Program-made: the position numbers and the translations under genes
Shown here: positions 36,627 to 46,460 of the stretch, piece by piece
Layout of the letters: each line of letters begins with the position of its first letter
Position numbering within the stretch: the first letter of the stretch is position 1
The notes under the pieces: model-generated
Database searches by the model: none
Told to the model about the DNA's origin: nothing
The model's input: only the letters and a program-made list of their open reading frames with translations
Assembly: GCA_001768235.1 (NCBI GenBank)
Contig: MENK01000035.1
Span: forward strand, 126,183-190,182
Length of the DNA stretch: 64,000 nt
Direction of reading: 5' to 3'
Source of the DNA: Bacteroidetes bacterium GWB2_32_14
GTDB lineage: Bacteria > Bacteroidota > Bacteroidia > Bacteroidales > UBA12077

Positions 36627-37349
36627 TCAAGTCATCCTTTCTCTTATTGCTGCAATGTAGCGACGACTTATAGATATTGGTTTGTCGATTGTTTTTAAAT
36701 ATACTCGAAAGGAGTAATTAAACCATTTATCCATTTTCTCAATAAAATCAATATTTATAATGGTTGAACGATGAATCCTTACAAATGTATTTTGTGGTAA
36801 ACGCGATTCCCATTCTTTCATCGATTTATGGGCCAAAAGCTTTTGCCCTTTTGATGTGATAATTTCAGTATATGCTGCAGCTGCATTAATTAAAATGATA
36901 GAATTTACTTTAACAAAGAAAAAATTATTTCCATGTTCAATAAAAATGGAATCCGTATAATTAAAACCAGATTGCTTTTTTTCTGATAAATCGGTGTTTT
37001 CAAGTCGTTCAATAGATAGGGCAAGTCGTTCAGGATCGACAGGTTTGATTAAATAATCAAGAGCATTTATCTCAAAAGCGCGAATAGCATACTTATCGAA
37101 AGCTGTAACAAATATTATTTTTGCTTTTATATTTATTTTCTCTAATAAGTCGAATCCGGTTTCGCGCGGAAATTGGATATCTAAAAATACTACATCGGGA
37201 TTTAATTTCTCAATAGCTTCAATAGCAGTTTTAACATCGTTTGCTTCACCAACAATTTCAATGGATGGTATATTCGAAAGTAATGCATGTAGATCGCTTC
37301 TGGCTAATTCTTCATCATCAACGATTAATGCTTTAATTTTTTTTATCAT
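36627..37349 (-). CDS. LytTR-family response regulator
   Basis: 240 aa. The receiver domain has ALIVDDEELARSDL (acidic pocket), the phospho-accepting Asp in DVVFLDIQFP (~57), the Thr/Ser of FVTAFD and the Lys of YLIKPV. The C-terminal LytTR DNA-binding domain (~135-240) includes FVRIHRSTIINIDFI and PISISRRYIAAIR. It is the partner of the sensor kinase whose gene ends 3 nt upstream, a typical LytS/LytTR (AgrA-like) pair. LytTR proteins bind two ~9-bp repeats about 21 bp apart, which is the spacing of the paired element at 38492-38532 upstream of this operon. Confidence 0.95.
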   Translation of the reverse strand: MIKKIKALIVDDEELARSDLHALLSNIPSIEIVGEANDVKTAIEAIEKLNPDVVFLDIQFPRETGFDLLEKINIKAKIIFVTAFDKYAIRAFEINALDYLIKPVDPERLALSIERLENTDLSEKKQSGFNYTDSIFIEHGNNFFFVKVNSIILINAAAAYTEIITSKGQKLLAHKSMKEWESRLPQNTFVRIHRSTIINIDFIEKMDKWFNYSFRVYLKTIDKPISISRRYIAAIRERMT

Positions 37350-37352
37350 AGC

Positions 37353-38423
37353 TTAATTTGTATTCGTAAGGATTATTATTCTAATACACACCGAATCTTC
37401 GTTCTTAACAATTTCTATCATGTGATCTTTTGGGTAAGCCAGTATCAGCCTTTTTTGTGTGTTTTGTAATCCTGTTCGTGTGGTATCATCAACTGGATCG
37501 CGTTCTATCCATTTTCCCGAATTTGTTATCTCAATCCAAAGACTTTTATTCTTCAATTTTGTAGCTAGCGATATTTTAAGTGGCGAAGGACTTGTTTTCA
37601 TCCCGTGCTTTACGGCATTTTCTATTAATGGATGAATTAGAAAAACAGGTATTAGAAAGTTTTCTGTTTTGGGATCAATATGATATTCAATTATGAGTTG
37701 ATTACCAAAACGAACTTTTTCAATATCAAAATAATGATTAATCGTTTTAATTTCTCTTGAAAGGGGTACTTTGCTGTCTTCTCCTTCGAGTAATGAATAT
37801 TTTAAAAACTCAGATATTTTGGTCACCATTTCTTCGGCAATATCGTTATCTTTTCGCCTTATTAATGCTCTTAAAGAGCTAAGCGTGTTGAACAGAAAGT
37901 GTGGGTTTAACTGATATCGAAGCATTTCCAACTGTGCGCTTTGAGCAAGCGATGCTGATCTTTCTGCACTTTCTTTTTGAATGCTATATTCTTCATAAAT
38001 TTTGAAACCCAAATAGAACGAACTCCATACAATAAAAGGATAAACTGCACTAAAAAAATTTGGCCAAAAAATTTTAATATAAAATTTTATATGAGAAACT
38101 AACTCTCCATCAAATAAACCCAATAGAACATAAAAAGAAACCTTCCAGATTATTCCAATAGCTATTGAAGATCCTACTAATATTACGATAATTGATAATG
38201 GAAACAAATTATGAATTTGAAATTTTTTAAAGAAATACCAAAGCAGTATACTTAATAGAAAAGCAATAGTAAAATTAAATAACTCATATAGTAATAAAGT
38301 AACATCAATTTTATTTGGGATAACCAGAATATCTAAAATAAAATTAGAAATCCAAAAGGCAAACTGAAGAAACCAAAACAACTTCTTCCTTTTTTTACTC
38401 TCGGATTCCAAATATAACCTCAT
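37353..38423 (-). CDS. LytS/YehU-type sensor histidine kinase
   Basis: 356 aa. Four hydrophobic helices occupy residues ~15-150 with little periplasmic domain, then a coiled linker. The His_kinase domain has QLNPHFLFNTLSSLRALI (phospho-acceptor His ~195) and the ATP-binding N-box HPLIENAVKHGM, with GLQNTQKRL as the G-box. Such kinases sense membrane or small-molecule cues and phosphorylate the adjacent LytTR regulator. The operon has a paired operator-like element 70-110 nt upstream and a TAGCTTTG -7-like box at 38451-38458. Confidence 0.94.
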   Translation of the reverse strand: MRLYLESESKKRKKLFWFLQFAFWISNFILDILVIPNKIDVTLLLYELFNFTIAFLLSILLWYFFKKFQIHNLFPLSIIVILVGSSIAIGIIWKVSFYVLLGLFDGELVSHIKFYIKIFWPNFFSAVYPFIVWSSFYLGFKIYEEYSIQKESAERSASLAQSAQLEMLRYQLNPHFLFNTLSSLRALIRRKDNDIAEEMVTKISEFLKYSLLEGEDSKVPLSREIKTINHYFDIEKVRFGNQLIIEYHIDPKTENFLIPVFLIHPLIENAVKHGMKTSPSPLKISLATKLKNKSLWIEITNSGKWIERDPVDDTTRTGLQNTQKRLILAYPKDHMIEIVKNEDSVCIRIIILTNTN

Positions 38424-38491
38424 AAATATCTTTTTATTATAACTTTAATTACAAAGCTAACTTTTATTTTCTCTGTTAGTTACATTTTTTT

Positions 38492-38532
38492 ATGAACGGT
38501 CAAATTTTTAAATGAATGACCAAAATGCATAG
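38492..38532 (-). promoter_or_regulatory. Tandem operator-like elements upstream of the LytS/LytTR operon
   Basis: Two direct elements, ATGAACGGTCAAA (38492-) and ATGAATGACCAAAATGC (38512-), start 20 bp apart. Read on the minus strand the first contains ACCGTTCAT, which fits the LytTR consensus [TA][AC][CA]GTTN[AG][TG] at every position. The second shares its sequence with 32468-32484. The GGTCA/TGACC halves also make an inverted repeat. Confidence 0.5.
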
Positions 38533-38555
38533 TTTATAATCTGTTCCTTTGAATT

Positions 38556-39572
38556 TTATCTAGGGTCATTGCTTTCAATTTGCAGAGGTTTCTTGTGTTT
38601 AAAACTACTGTAGTTTTTATTTATAATATCATAATATAGTTTAGCCAATTGTGTCCGGTTTTTAACCTCTGTCTTTTTGAAAATATTATTGTTGTGGTCT
38701 TTTACGGTGTCAACCGAAATAAATAAAAAATCAGCTATCTCTTTATTTGTTTTTCCTTCGCAAATTAGTAGAATTATGTCCAATTCGCGGTTCGATATGT
38801 TATATTTTGTAATAAAATTCGCCCTTCCTGATTCATCTTTTATATCGTGAAAAGAAAAAGGACTCTTAAGGTTTTTTGTATAAATAACCAACCAGAGTAT
38901 TGTAAATCCATTGATTAAGAAAACAAAGACATGCAGTAACATGCGTTCAAGTACAGGGTTATTATTCAGACTGTTCCCGATAAGCCATTTTAAAATAGCC
39001 AGAAAAATAGGAACTATAAAAACAAGACTCAAAGCCTTTATTATTGTTTGCGAAAGCTTATCGGGAATTGAATTAGCCTGATAAAACAAATAGATACTTC
39101 CGGCAATAATGAATATAAATATGAGTATATCGGTATAGATCATCAGGTTTTTTACTACTCCTTTTGTTCCTAAAAGTGGTAATTCGAACCATCCTAAAAT
39201 CCAAATGCTACTTATGACCAGAGCCGTAATTTTTAGCGACGGTAGCAACGGTTTTAAAAATTTCCTGTTGAGAATTTGTTCCAACAATTGAAAGAACGCC
39301 AACAAGAATGCGAATCTTGAAATAAAAAGAGCTGTGGATAAGGTTATTTCAAGTCCATTAGCAACCCATGGATTCCTATTCAAAATTGAAAATGATTTTG
39401 ATAATTGAAGCGATAAACCAAAATACCAAATAATGTTAAGATAGAAAACAACAAAAAAGAGATACCTTAAAATGGCTTGTTTGCTTCTTTTATAAAAATA
39501 AAGGATGCCAACCACCGATGAAATGGTGAAAACAAATGGAATAAACCAACCAATAAAATTTAAAGCATTCAT
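38556..39572 (-). CDS. Membrane-anchored LuxR-family transcriptional regulator
   Basis: 338 aa. About seven hydrophobic helices fill residues 1-235, and a LuxR-type HTH occupies ~265-325: ISNRELDIILLICEGKTNKEIA then ISVDTVKDHNNNIFKKTEVKNR. The Glu and the Thr-Val-Lys-x-His recognition-helix pattern are intact. The membrane part probably senses a hydrophobic or surface signal, and the HTH acts from the membrane. It is divergent from the M28 peptidase gene, whose 165-nt upstream region holds the only other feature here, a small inverted repeat. Confidence 0.88.
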   Translation of the reverse strand: MNALNFIGWFIPFVFTISSVVGILYFYKRSKQAILRYLFFVVFYLNIIWYFGLSLQLSKSFSILNRNPWVANGLEITLSTALFISRFAFLLAFFQLLEQILNRKFLKPLLPSLKITALVISSIWILGWFELPLLGTKGVVKNLMIYTDILIFIFIIAGSIYLFYQANSIPDKLSQTIIKALSLVFIVPIFLAILKWLIGNSLNNNPVLERMLLHVFVFLINGFTILWLVIYTKNLKSPFSFHDIKDESGRANFITKYNISNRELDIILLICEGKTNKEIADFLFISVDTVKDHNNNIFKKTEVKNRTQLAKLYYDIINKNYSSFKHKKPLQIESNDPR

Positions 39573-39648
39573 AACACAAACTTATTATTTTTTTAGCAAT
39601 TGAAAGGCTTTTAATAATCTAATCATCACGAAAATATATCACACTTAA

Positions 39649-39671
39649 GTTGGGAATATTTAAAACCCAAC
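39649..39671. promoter_or_regulatory. Inverted repeat between the LuxR regulator and M28 peptidase genes
   Basis: GTTGGG (39649-39654), an 11-nt A/T spacer, CCCAAC (39666-39671). It sits in the divergent promoter region and could be an operator for the LuxR regulator. A TAACCTTG -7-like box follows at ~39704 for the peptidase. Arms are only 6 bp. Confidence 0.3.
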
Positions 39672-39737
39672 CTTTAGGGGTGAAAAGTAACAGCCATATT
39701 TTCTAACCTTGCGTTTTAAAACCAATTCTTGTTGATT

Positions 39738-41066
39738 ATGCAAACAAAAATTTATTTAGGTATCATCAGAAATAAATGTGTTTATCCTTTAATACTCACC
39801 ATTCTTTTATTTTCATTTATAGGCAACACACAAAATTTAGAACGAAGAATTCTACCTCCCATTTTTGGAGATAAAGCATTTTCTCATATCAGAAATCTTG
39901 AAGCGTTTGGGCTACGACAGGCAGGTACTGCTAATGAAATGGAAGCTGCGAACTATATTCAACAAGAATTTTTGGATATGGGACTAACATCTGAAATTGA
40001 GATGTTTGAATATGAATCGTTTGAGTTTCAATCACTCGATTTGGAGATTAATAACTGCCATTATACTCCAGTGGGTCTTGGATTCACTCCTTATAAAAAC
40101 AAAAGAATGTATCAGGGAAAGGCAGTTTTTGTAGATTCCAGAGAGCCTGAAAACTATTATATAAAAGATAGTATTGTTGGGAAAACGATAATTTCAAATG
40201 ATATAGCTAGTCATTTTCAATTACTTCAATACCAGCCCGAATTAATCATTTATGTTGATCCCTTGGATTTTACAAAACTTAAAAATAATTCAGAAACAAC
40301 TTATTATTTGAAAATAGAAGGAAGCTATCATAAGTTAAAATCACCGAATGTTCTTGCTCAAATTGGGAATGGTTCTGTAAATAAAAAGGAGATAATAATA
40401 GGAGCACATCTGGATTCTTACCGAAATAGTCCGGGAGCCAGTGACAATGGTTCAGGTATTGGTGTGATGCTTGAATTAGCTCGTTACCTTAAAAAACATG
40501 AAAGCCAATTGAATGGGGTGGTTAAGTTTATTGCATTTGGTGCTGAGGAATTAGGCGTGTTGGGGTCGCGAAAATATGTTGCGATGCATAGGGAATCGTT
40601 AAAAAAGTGCGTTTTGTTTTTTAATATCGATGACGTGGGTGGAAATGGAATTGGTTCTATTGAAACAAAAGGAGGAATAACAAGCTTGCCTGAACCATTA
40701 TTGGATGAACTCTCAAAGAAACTGGTTCAAGAACCTTGGGAAGGTGCTATAAGTTATTGGCGGGTGCTGCCAGAAGCCTGTTTAATGAACTTTATAACTA
40801 CTGTGAATCATCCAACATGGTTGGTTGATGTAGTAGAGTCATCGGTAAAAGAATCGGGTTTAGAAATTAATTATGCAACAAATATGGGTGCCGATCAAAT
40901 GTCGTTCAGTGCTGTAGGGGTTGCTTCCTCAGCCATAGGGATTGCTGGTGCTCATCCCCATACACCGTTTGATTCCATTGAAAAAGTAAATAAGCAAAGC
41001 CTTACTAAGGCTGGCGAATTGACTGTTCGCATCGTATTAAAGACAGATAGTTTATTGAAGAAATAA
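39738..41066 (+). CDS. Secreted M28-family zinc peptidase
   Basis: 442 aa from the ATG at 39738 (the frame also opens at a TTG 9 nt earlier). A signal sequence covers ~1-32 (YPLILTILLFSFIGNT). The M28 metal ligands are in GAHLDSYRNSPGASDNGSG (His-x-Asp and bridging Asp), AFGAEELG (catalytic Glu and ligand), FFNIDDVGG (Asp) and a last His in AGAHPHTPFD, so the di-zinc site is complete. It is likely an exported aminopeptidase. The next gene is a shorter M28 lipoprotein 37 nt later, so the two are probably co-transcribed. Confidence 0.9.
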   Translation: MQTKIYLGIIRNKCVYPLILTILLFSFIGNTQNLERRILPPIFGDKAFSHIRNLEAFGLRQAGTANEMEAANYIQQEFLDMGLTSEIEMFEYESFEFQSLDLEINNCHYTPVGLGFTPYKNKRMYQGKAVFVDSREPENYYIKDSIVGKTIISNDIASHFQLLQYQPELIIYVDPLDFTKLKNNSETTYYLKIEGSYHKLKSPNVLAQIGNGSVNKKEIIIGAHLDSYRNSPGASDNGSGIGVMLELARYLKKHESQLNGVVKFIAFGAEELGVLGSRKYVAMHRESLKKCVLFFNIDDVGGNGIGSIETKGGITSLPEPLLDELSKKLVQEPWEGAISYWRVLPEACLMNFITTVNHPTWLVDVVESSVKESGLEINYATNMGADQMSFSAVGVASSAIGIAGAHPHTPFDSIEKVNKQSLTKAGELTVRIVLKTDSLLKK

Positions 41067-41103
41067 TTGCGCTTATTCATAGATTTTTAATAATTTGGTA
41101 ACA

Positions 41104-42096
41104 ATGAAAAAGACCACATTATATCCAAATATCTACTTGGTTCTATTTTTTGTTTTTATGGTTTCATGCAATCCACCTAGGCAGAGTTTTCATGAAATTG
41201 AGCGAGTAAAGCAAGAGTCGATGGCTCATATCCGGTTTCTTGCTTCTGATGAACTAAAAGGCAAAAAACCAGGAACTCCCGAAATGAAAATTGCAGCCAG
41301 GTATATAGTTGAACAGTTTCGAGCATATGGGTTACAAAGTTTTAGCAATATAACCAACTATCTTCAAGGGGTTCCCATAGAATTTATTACTCCACAATTA
41401 ATAAAAAATGTTTCATGTAACAATATTGTTGGTTTTATTGAGGGCTCCGACGCCATATTAAAAAATGAATATGTAGTACTGATAGCTCATTACGACCATT
41501 TAGGAGTAATACCTGATTCAGTAAATGCAAACTCCGATTCAATATATAATGGTGCCCGTGATAATGGTATGGGAATTACTGCTTTACTCTATACTGCAAA
41601 AGAGCTTTCTAAAAAACCTCCAAGGCGTTCAGTTATTTTTCTTGCAACCACGGGTGAAGAAGAAGGCATGCAGGGAAGCACCTATTTTTTAAAAAATAGT
41701 CCGGTGCCTTTAAAGACCATTGTTTTTGTATTGAACAACGATGGCGGAGGATATAATGATACTACATTGATTAGAATTGGTGGAAAAAATGAGATCAATT
41801 TTTCAATCGCACTTTGGAATAAGAACAGAAGTTTCGGAATCCATTGTTTGCCTTATCCCGAAGAATGGCTATACTTATACAAAGAAGGTGATGCTTTTTG
41901 TTTTGCAGAAAAGGGGATTCCTTCAATTACGGTCAGTCCCGGATTTGATAAAATTGACGATGCTATTTTAAAATACATCCACAAACCAACTGATGAAGCA
42001 GGAGATGATTTTAATTATTACTATCTCGCTAAATTTTGCCAGGCATATTATGAAATTAGCATTTTTGTTGCCAATTCTGAAAAAGTGCCATTTTGA
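41104..42096 (+). CDS. M28-family peptidase lipoprotein
   Basis: 331 aa from the ATG at 41104 (frame opens at an upstream TTG). The signal peptide ends in a lipobox, FMVSC. Metal ligands: IAHYDHLG, GARDNGMG, TTGEEEGMQG, FVLNNDGGG and a final His in YIHKPTDEAG, so the full M28 set is present. Probably a surface or periplasmic aminopeptidase acting with the peptidase encoded just upstream, of which it is a shorter and diverged relative. Confidence 0.9.
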   Translation: MKKTTLYPNIYLVLFFVFMVSCNPPRQSFHEIERVKQESMAHIRFLASDELKGKKPGTPEMKIAARYIVEQFRAYGLQSFSNITNYLQGVPIEFITPQLIKNVSCNNIVGFIEGSDAILKNEYVVLIAHYDHLGVIPDSVNANSDSIYNGARDNGMGITALLYTAKELSKKPPRRSVIFLATTGEEEGMQGSTYFLKNSPVPLKTIVFVLNNDGGGYNDTTLIRIGGKNEINFSIALWNKNRSFGIHCLPYPEEWLYLYKEGDAFCFAEKGIPSITVSPGFDKIDDAILKYIHKPTDEAGDDFNYYYLAKFCQAYYEISIFVANSEKVPF

Positions 42097-42261
42097 AATA
42101 AAAACAGTGTGTATCATTCCAAAGGAACCTTATTATACTATTGATTTTTATTCAATGCTAATTTTTCCCTCTTAAGCTTGTTTTTATCCACTTATGCAAT
42201 TAGTATTGATAAAAATAAACTTTATAAGAATCTTGCTCATTTAAAATAAAATATAAGAAAT

Positions 42262-42885
42262 ATGAAAAATCTAAAAACATTCATTATTGCTGCATTAATT
42301 TTAGTTTCATTTGGAATATCATATTCATGTGATAAGGATGAACCTGAAGCAGAAATTGATTCTCCAATCACAGGAATACCAGACACTCCAATTACCGATT
42401 ATGAAGGTTATACATATAATACAGTTAAAATTGGTAATCAAGTATGGATGGCTGAGAATTTGAAAGCAAAATTCACATCGGATGGAACAGAAGTAGAGGA
42501 AGCTTATGTCTACTATGATAATGAAAGTTATCTTGATGAATATGGACGCTTATATACCTGGGAAGCTGCCAAAAAGCCTTTTATTGAAGGTTGGCATTTG
42601 CCTAGCGAAGCAGAATGGAATATTCTTGAAAATTATCTTGGTAATGATGTTGCTACAAAATTGAAAGTTGGTGGGAGTAGTGGCTTTGAAGCAAAATTTG
42701 GAGGTTACAGAGCATACACAGGGGAGTTTGTTGGCATAAATTATCAAGGAGCATTTTGGACGTCAAGCGTTTATACCTATGATCATTCATTTGTTCGAAA
42801 TCTTTTCTCATCCAATAATACTTTGGAACATTCTGGCTGTGGAAATATAGCAGGTAATTCTGTTCGATTAATTAAAAATCAATAG
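42262..42885 (+). CDS. FISUMP-domain lipoprotein
   Basis: 207 aa. Lipobox in FGISYSC (Cys 23). The FISUMP domain (Fibrobacter succinogenes major paralogous domain) spans ~48-205 with the hallmarks YNTVKIGNQVWMAENLK, YGRLYTWEAA, GWHLPSEAEWN and the C-terminal GNSVRLIK. The domain resembles formylglycine-generating/C-lectin-like modules and is found on secreted proteins of unknown role. It is nearly identical to the second FISUMP domain of the gene at 43888, indicating a recent duplication. It is the first of a cluster of such genes. Confidence 0.88.
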   Translation: MKNLKTFIIAALILVSFGISYSCDKDEPEAEIDSPITGIPDTPITDYEGYTYNTVKIGNQVWMAENLKAKFTSDGTEVEEAYVYYDNESYLDEYGRLYTWEAAKKPFIEGWHLPSEAEWNILENYLGNDVATKLKVGGSSGFEAKFGGYRAYTGEFVGINYQGAFWTSSVYTYDHSFVRNLFSSNNTLEHSGCGNIAGNSVRLIKNQ

Positions 42886-42893
42886 GAACAAAG

Positions 42894-43832
42894 ATGAAAT
42901 ATAGAAAATTAACTTTTATCGTAGCCGTTTTGCTATCAATAACAGGATTTGTTTCATGCGAGAAAGATACAGCTCCAGATAATGAGGTGCTTAGCGTTTT
43001 AGGTTATAGTAATCTTCGATGGGATGGGGGTGATAACCACTATTGGTCGGTTTATACTATAAACTCTGATGGCAGTAATGATATAAAAATTATTGAATCC
43101 AATATTGGATTAAAGGGACAAGAGTGGTCACCTGATGGAACTAAAATTTTGGTATGTGGGATGGAAACACCTACTTCTCCAAGTTTTATTTATATCATGA
43201 ATGCTGATGGAAGCAATCTCCAAAAACTATCCCAACTGACTGATTGTGTTTTAACCCGTTGGTCGCCAGATGGGAATATGATAACATTTACTAAATTTTT
43301 TCCTGAGCAAGATTATCGTTCAGAAATTTGGACAATGAATGCCGATGGAACCGATCAAAAATCAATTACAGATGGCCAGGGTTCAAGTTTTTTTGCCAAT
43401 GGAACAAAGCTAATTTATACTTCAGATAAAACAGATAATTCCGAGATATACTCTTGTAATATTGATGGCACTGATCAGCTGAAAATTACCAATACAGTAG
43501 AAAGCGAATCTTATGTGGATGTCTCACCTGATGGAACAATGTTAATTTGTACTCTTCAAACAAATATTGCAGATGTTAATACTTGGGAAATCTGTCTTAT
43601 GAATTTGGATGGAACAAATGTTACAAGACTTACAAACAATAATTATTTAGATGAACAAGCCAGATGGTCTCCTGATGGAACACATATAGCGTTTATCTCA
43701 TCTCGAGGAAGTATAACTCAAGGTCCTGAAGTATATATTATGAATGCCGATGGAACAAATGTGAGAAAAGTAACAAATACTAATGAAAGATCTAATTCAG
43801 CAAATTTACCAACATGGAAACCAAAAGTATAG
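42894..43832 (+). CDS. PD40 (TolB-like) beta-propeller lipoprotein
   Basis: 312 aa. Lipobox SITGFVSC. Five or more PD40 repeats: WSPDGTKILVCG, WSPDGNMITFTK, FANGTKLIYTSD, VSPDGTMLICTL and WSPDGTHIAFIS, plus NADGT(N/D) linkers, forming a six-bladed propeller like the TolB C-terminal domain. Likely a surface protein-binding or glycan-binding module. Starts 8 nt after the FISUMP gene. A 25-nt stretch coding for the signal-peptide end (42934-42958) is identical to 43931-43955 in the next lipoprotein. Confidence 0.85.
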   Translation: MKYRKLTFIVAVLLSITGFVSCEKDTAPDNEVLSVLGYSNLRWDGGDNHYWSVYTINSDGSNDIKIIESNIGLKGQEWSPDGTKILVCGMETPTSPSFIYIMNADGSNLQKLSQLTDCVLTRWSPDGNMITFTKFFPEQDYRSEIWTMNADGTDQKSITDGQGSSFFANGTKLIYTSDKTDNSEIYSCNIDGTDQLKITNTVESESYVDVSPDGTMLICTLQTNIADVNTWEICLMNLDGTNVTRLTNNNYLDEQARWSPDGTHIAFISSRGSITQGPEVYIMNADGTNVRKVTNTNERSNSANLPTWKPKV

Positions 43833-43887
43833 AAATGAGATTAAAATTAAATTGTATTATCGGTAATATAAATCAACAAAAATAATA

Positions 43888-45165
43888 ATGAAAAAGAAAA
43901 TCTTATCAATTCTGTTTTTTACCGTTATAATATCAATAACAGGATTTGTTTCATGTAAAGAAGATCCAACCGTAGAACCAGTGCCTGAGCCAACTGAAAG
44001 TGTAATTGTTTTCAATCCTAATTTAAGCTATGGAACTATGACTGACCAAGACGGGAATGTTTATAGAACCATTACAATTGGTACACAAACTTGGATGGCC
44101 GAAAACTTAAAAACTACAAAATACCGTAATGGAGAAACAATACAAAATGTCACTGGTAATACTCAATGGCTTAGTCTGAATACTGGGGCTTATTGTTGGT
44201 TTAATAACGATCCTGTGGATAAAGAAACTTATGGAGCTTTATATAATTGGTATGCCGCAACCGATAACAGAAACATTGCACCAACAGGGTGGCATATTCC
44301 TTCAAATGACGAGTGGCTAACATTAATTAATTATTTGGGAGAAGAAAATATTGCGGGAGGTAAAATGAAAGAAACAGGTTCAATTCATTGGGCCGGCCCA
44401 AACGAAGCTGCCACAAATCAAAGTGGTTTCACAGCTTTAGGTGTAGGTGAGCGCGATGGTATAAATCTTGATTTCCAATATCGTTTTACTTGCTGCCGTT
44501 TTTGGAGCCTGACCGAGTACGATAATATAAATGCTTGGTTTAATGCTGTGTTTAATTACGCTACTTATTGTAATCACAGTAACTACATCGAAAAACAGTT
44601 TGGTCTTTCTGTTCGTTGCATAAAAGATGATCCTGAAACTGATCCCCAAATCATTGGAATACCAGATACTCCAATTACCGATTTTGAAGGGAATATTTAT
44701 AACACAGTTAAAATTGGTGATCAGATATGGATGGCCGAGAATCTAAAAGCAAAATTCACATCAGATGGTACAAGCGTTTCCGAAGCTTATGTTTATAATG
44801 ATAATGAGAGTTATCTTGATGAGTATGGACGATTATATACCTGGGATGCAGCCAAAAAACCTTTTATTGAAGGTTGGCATTTACCAAGTGAAGCAGAGTG
44901 GAATATTCTTGAAAACACACTTGGATCTGATGTAGGTGCAAAGCTAAAGGTTGGTGGAAGCAGCGGGTTCGAAGCAAAAATAGCCGGATATAGGTATCCC
45001 TTGGGAGATTATGCGGATCTTAATGTCTGGACTGTTTTTTGGACTTCAACAGCTTATACTTCGGATCATTCATTCGTCCTTAATCTTTTTTCAGATAATA
45101 ATAATTTTGAACACTCGGGTTGTGAGAATTTAAACGGAAACTCTGTTCGATTAATTAAAGATTAA
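43888..45165 (+). CDS. Double FISUMP-domain lipoprotein
   Basis: 425 aa. Lipobox TGFVSC (Cys ~26). Domain 1 (~60-250) has YRTITIGTQTWMAENLK, YGALYNWYAA, GWHIPSNDEWL and SVRCIKD; domain 2 (~260-425) has YNTVKIGDQIWMAENLK, YGRLYTWDAA, GWHLPSEAEWN and SVRLIKD. Domain 2 is close to the single domain at 42262, while domain 1 is more like the proteins at 46904 and 48287, so the protein appears to be a fusion of two lineages. Role unknown; secreted and lipid-anchored. Confidence 0.87.
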   Translation: MKKKILSILFFTVIISITGFVSCKEDPTVEPVPEPTESVIVFNPNLSYGTMTDQDGNVYRTITIGTQTWMAENLKTTKYRNGETIQNVTGNTQWLSLNTGAYCWFNNDPVDKETYGALYNWYAATDNRNIAPTGWHIPSNDEWLTLINYLGEENIAGGKMKETGSIHWAGPNEAATNQSGFTALGVGERDGINLDFQYRFTCCRFWSLTEYDNINAWFNAVFNYATYCNHSNYIEKQFGLSVRCIKDDPETDPQIIGIPDTPITDFEGNIYNTVKIGDQIWMAENLKAKFTSDGTSVSEAYVYNDNESYLDEYGRLYTWDAAKKPFIEGWHLPSEAEWNILENTLGSDVGAKLKVGGSSGFEAKIAGYRYPLGDYADLNVWTVFWTSTAYTSDHSFVLNLFSDNNNFEHSGCENLNGNSVRLIKD

Positions 45166-45224
45166 TAACAATAATTAAGAAAAAATAAAGACATTGTTAG
45201 TTTAATATTAAATAAATAAACGAT

Positions 45225-46427
45225 ATGAATGGAATGAACTTTTTTAAAACTTTTATTCAGAATATCAAGTTAGTTTTAACAGTGGTAATTATTCTCAGTG
45301 GTCTTACCAATTGCGACAAAGAGAATGAATCAACAATAAATAGTTATGAATATATGCCTCCACTTTCGTATGATGATGGAATTGAAACATCTTCTTTAGC
45401 AAGCGAGGGAATAGAAATAGATCCAATTGTGGATATGATGAATTATTTAAATTCCAATAATTCGCATACGATACATAATATTCTAATTACAAAAAATAAT
45501 AAGTTAGTATTTGAAGAGTATTTTGAAGGCTACAAACTGGATTATAATGCAGAAGATTTGAATGGTGTATTAATGGATTATACCAGAACTACAGATCATC
45601 CAATGCAATCGGTTTCAAAAAGTGTTACTTCTGTTATTTTTGGTATTGCAGTTAAAGAAGGCTATTTTCCTGATTTAAATAAAAAAATAATTGATTATTT
45701 TCCTGAGTATTCCGATATACTTACAGGTGAAAAAGCGAATGTTACCATTCATCATCTTTTAACTATGACTAGTGGAATTGCCTGGGATGAAACTATTTTA
45801 CCAATCGGCAGTACCCAAAGTGATTTTACTCAATTGTTTGCCAGTGATGATCCAATAAAATTTATTCTTTCAAAGCCAATATTAACAACTCCTGGAACTA
45901 CATTCTCTTATAGTAGTGGATCAACAAATGTTATTGGAGCAATTATTGAAAAAGCAACTGGGGTTGGGTTTTTAGATTATGCAAATCAAAAATTGTTTGA
46001 TCCCTTACGATCTGAAGGTGGAGCGTGGAGTGCTTACAGTAATGGGCAAATACATGCTTCAGGAGGTCTGTATTTTAAAGCAAGGGAATTGACTAAAATT
46101 GGATTGCTCTTTCTAAATGATGGTATGTGGGAAGGTAATCAAATTATCACATCGGATTGGATCAATGCTTCACAGTATGAACATGTTACATCAACTGAAA
46201 ATTTTATCCCAAATACATCTTATGGATATTATTGGTGGCTAACCAATTTCATAGTAAATGGAACTTCTTATAAATGTTTTTTTGCAGCAGGATGGGGAGA
46301 TCAACACATGTTTATAATTCCAAATCTTAATATGATTGTCGAATTTAACAGCGGGAATTACCAAGGCATAAGTGGGATTTCTCCTTTAGATTTAATGAAT
46401 AACTATATATTAAAAGCAATAGAGTAA
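45225..46427 (+). CDS. Beta-lactamase-fold serine hydrolase lipoprotein (class C/S12 type)
   Basis: 400 aa. Lipobox LSGLTNC. Nucleophile motif SVSK (MQSVSKSVTSVIFG, ~128), FSYSSGS at the Tyr position (the class C YxN is YSS here), and AAGWGDQHMFIIP in place of the KTG region. The pattern matches the serine hydrolases often annotated as beta-lactamase-related, which are mostly esterases or peptidases. A paralogue lies at 53751. Stands between FISUMP genes in the secreted-protein cluster. Confidence 0.85.
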   Translation: MNGMNFFKTFIQNIKLVLTVVIILSGLTNCDKENESTINSYEYMPPLSYDDGIETSSLASEGIEIDPIVDMMNYLNSNNSHTIHNILITKNNKLVFEEYFEGYKLDYNAEDLNGVLMDYTRTTDHPMQSVSKSVTSVIFGIAVKEGYFPDLNKKIIDYFPEYSDILTGEKANVTIHHLLTMTSGIAWDETILPIGSTQSDFTQLFASDDPIKFILSKPILTTPGTTFSYSSGSTNVIGAIIEKATGVGFLDYANQKLFDPLRSEGGAWSAYSNGQIHASGGLYFKARELTKIGLLFLNDGMWEGNQIITSDWINASQYEHVTSTENFIPNTSYGYYWWLTNFIVNGTSYKCFFAAGWGDQHMFIIPNLNMIVEFNSGNYQGISGISPLDLMNNYILKAIE

Positions 46428-46460
46428 AACTATTTACAATCACTTAAAAAATGGAAAACC

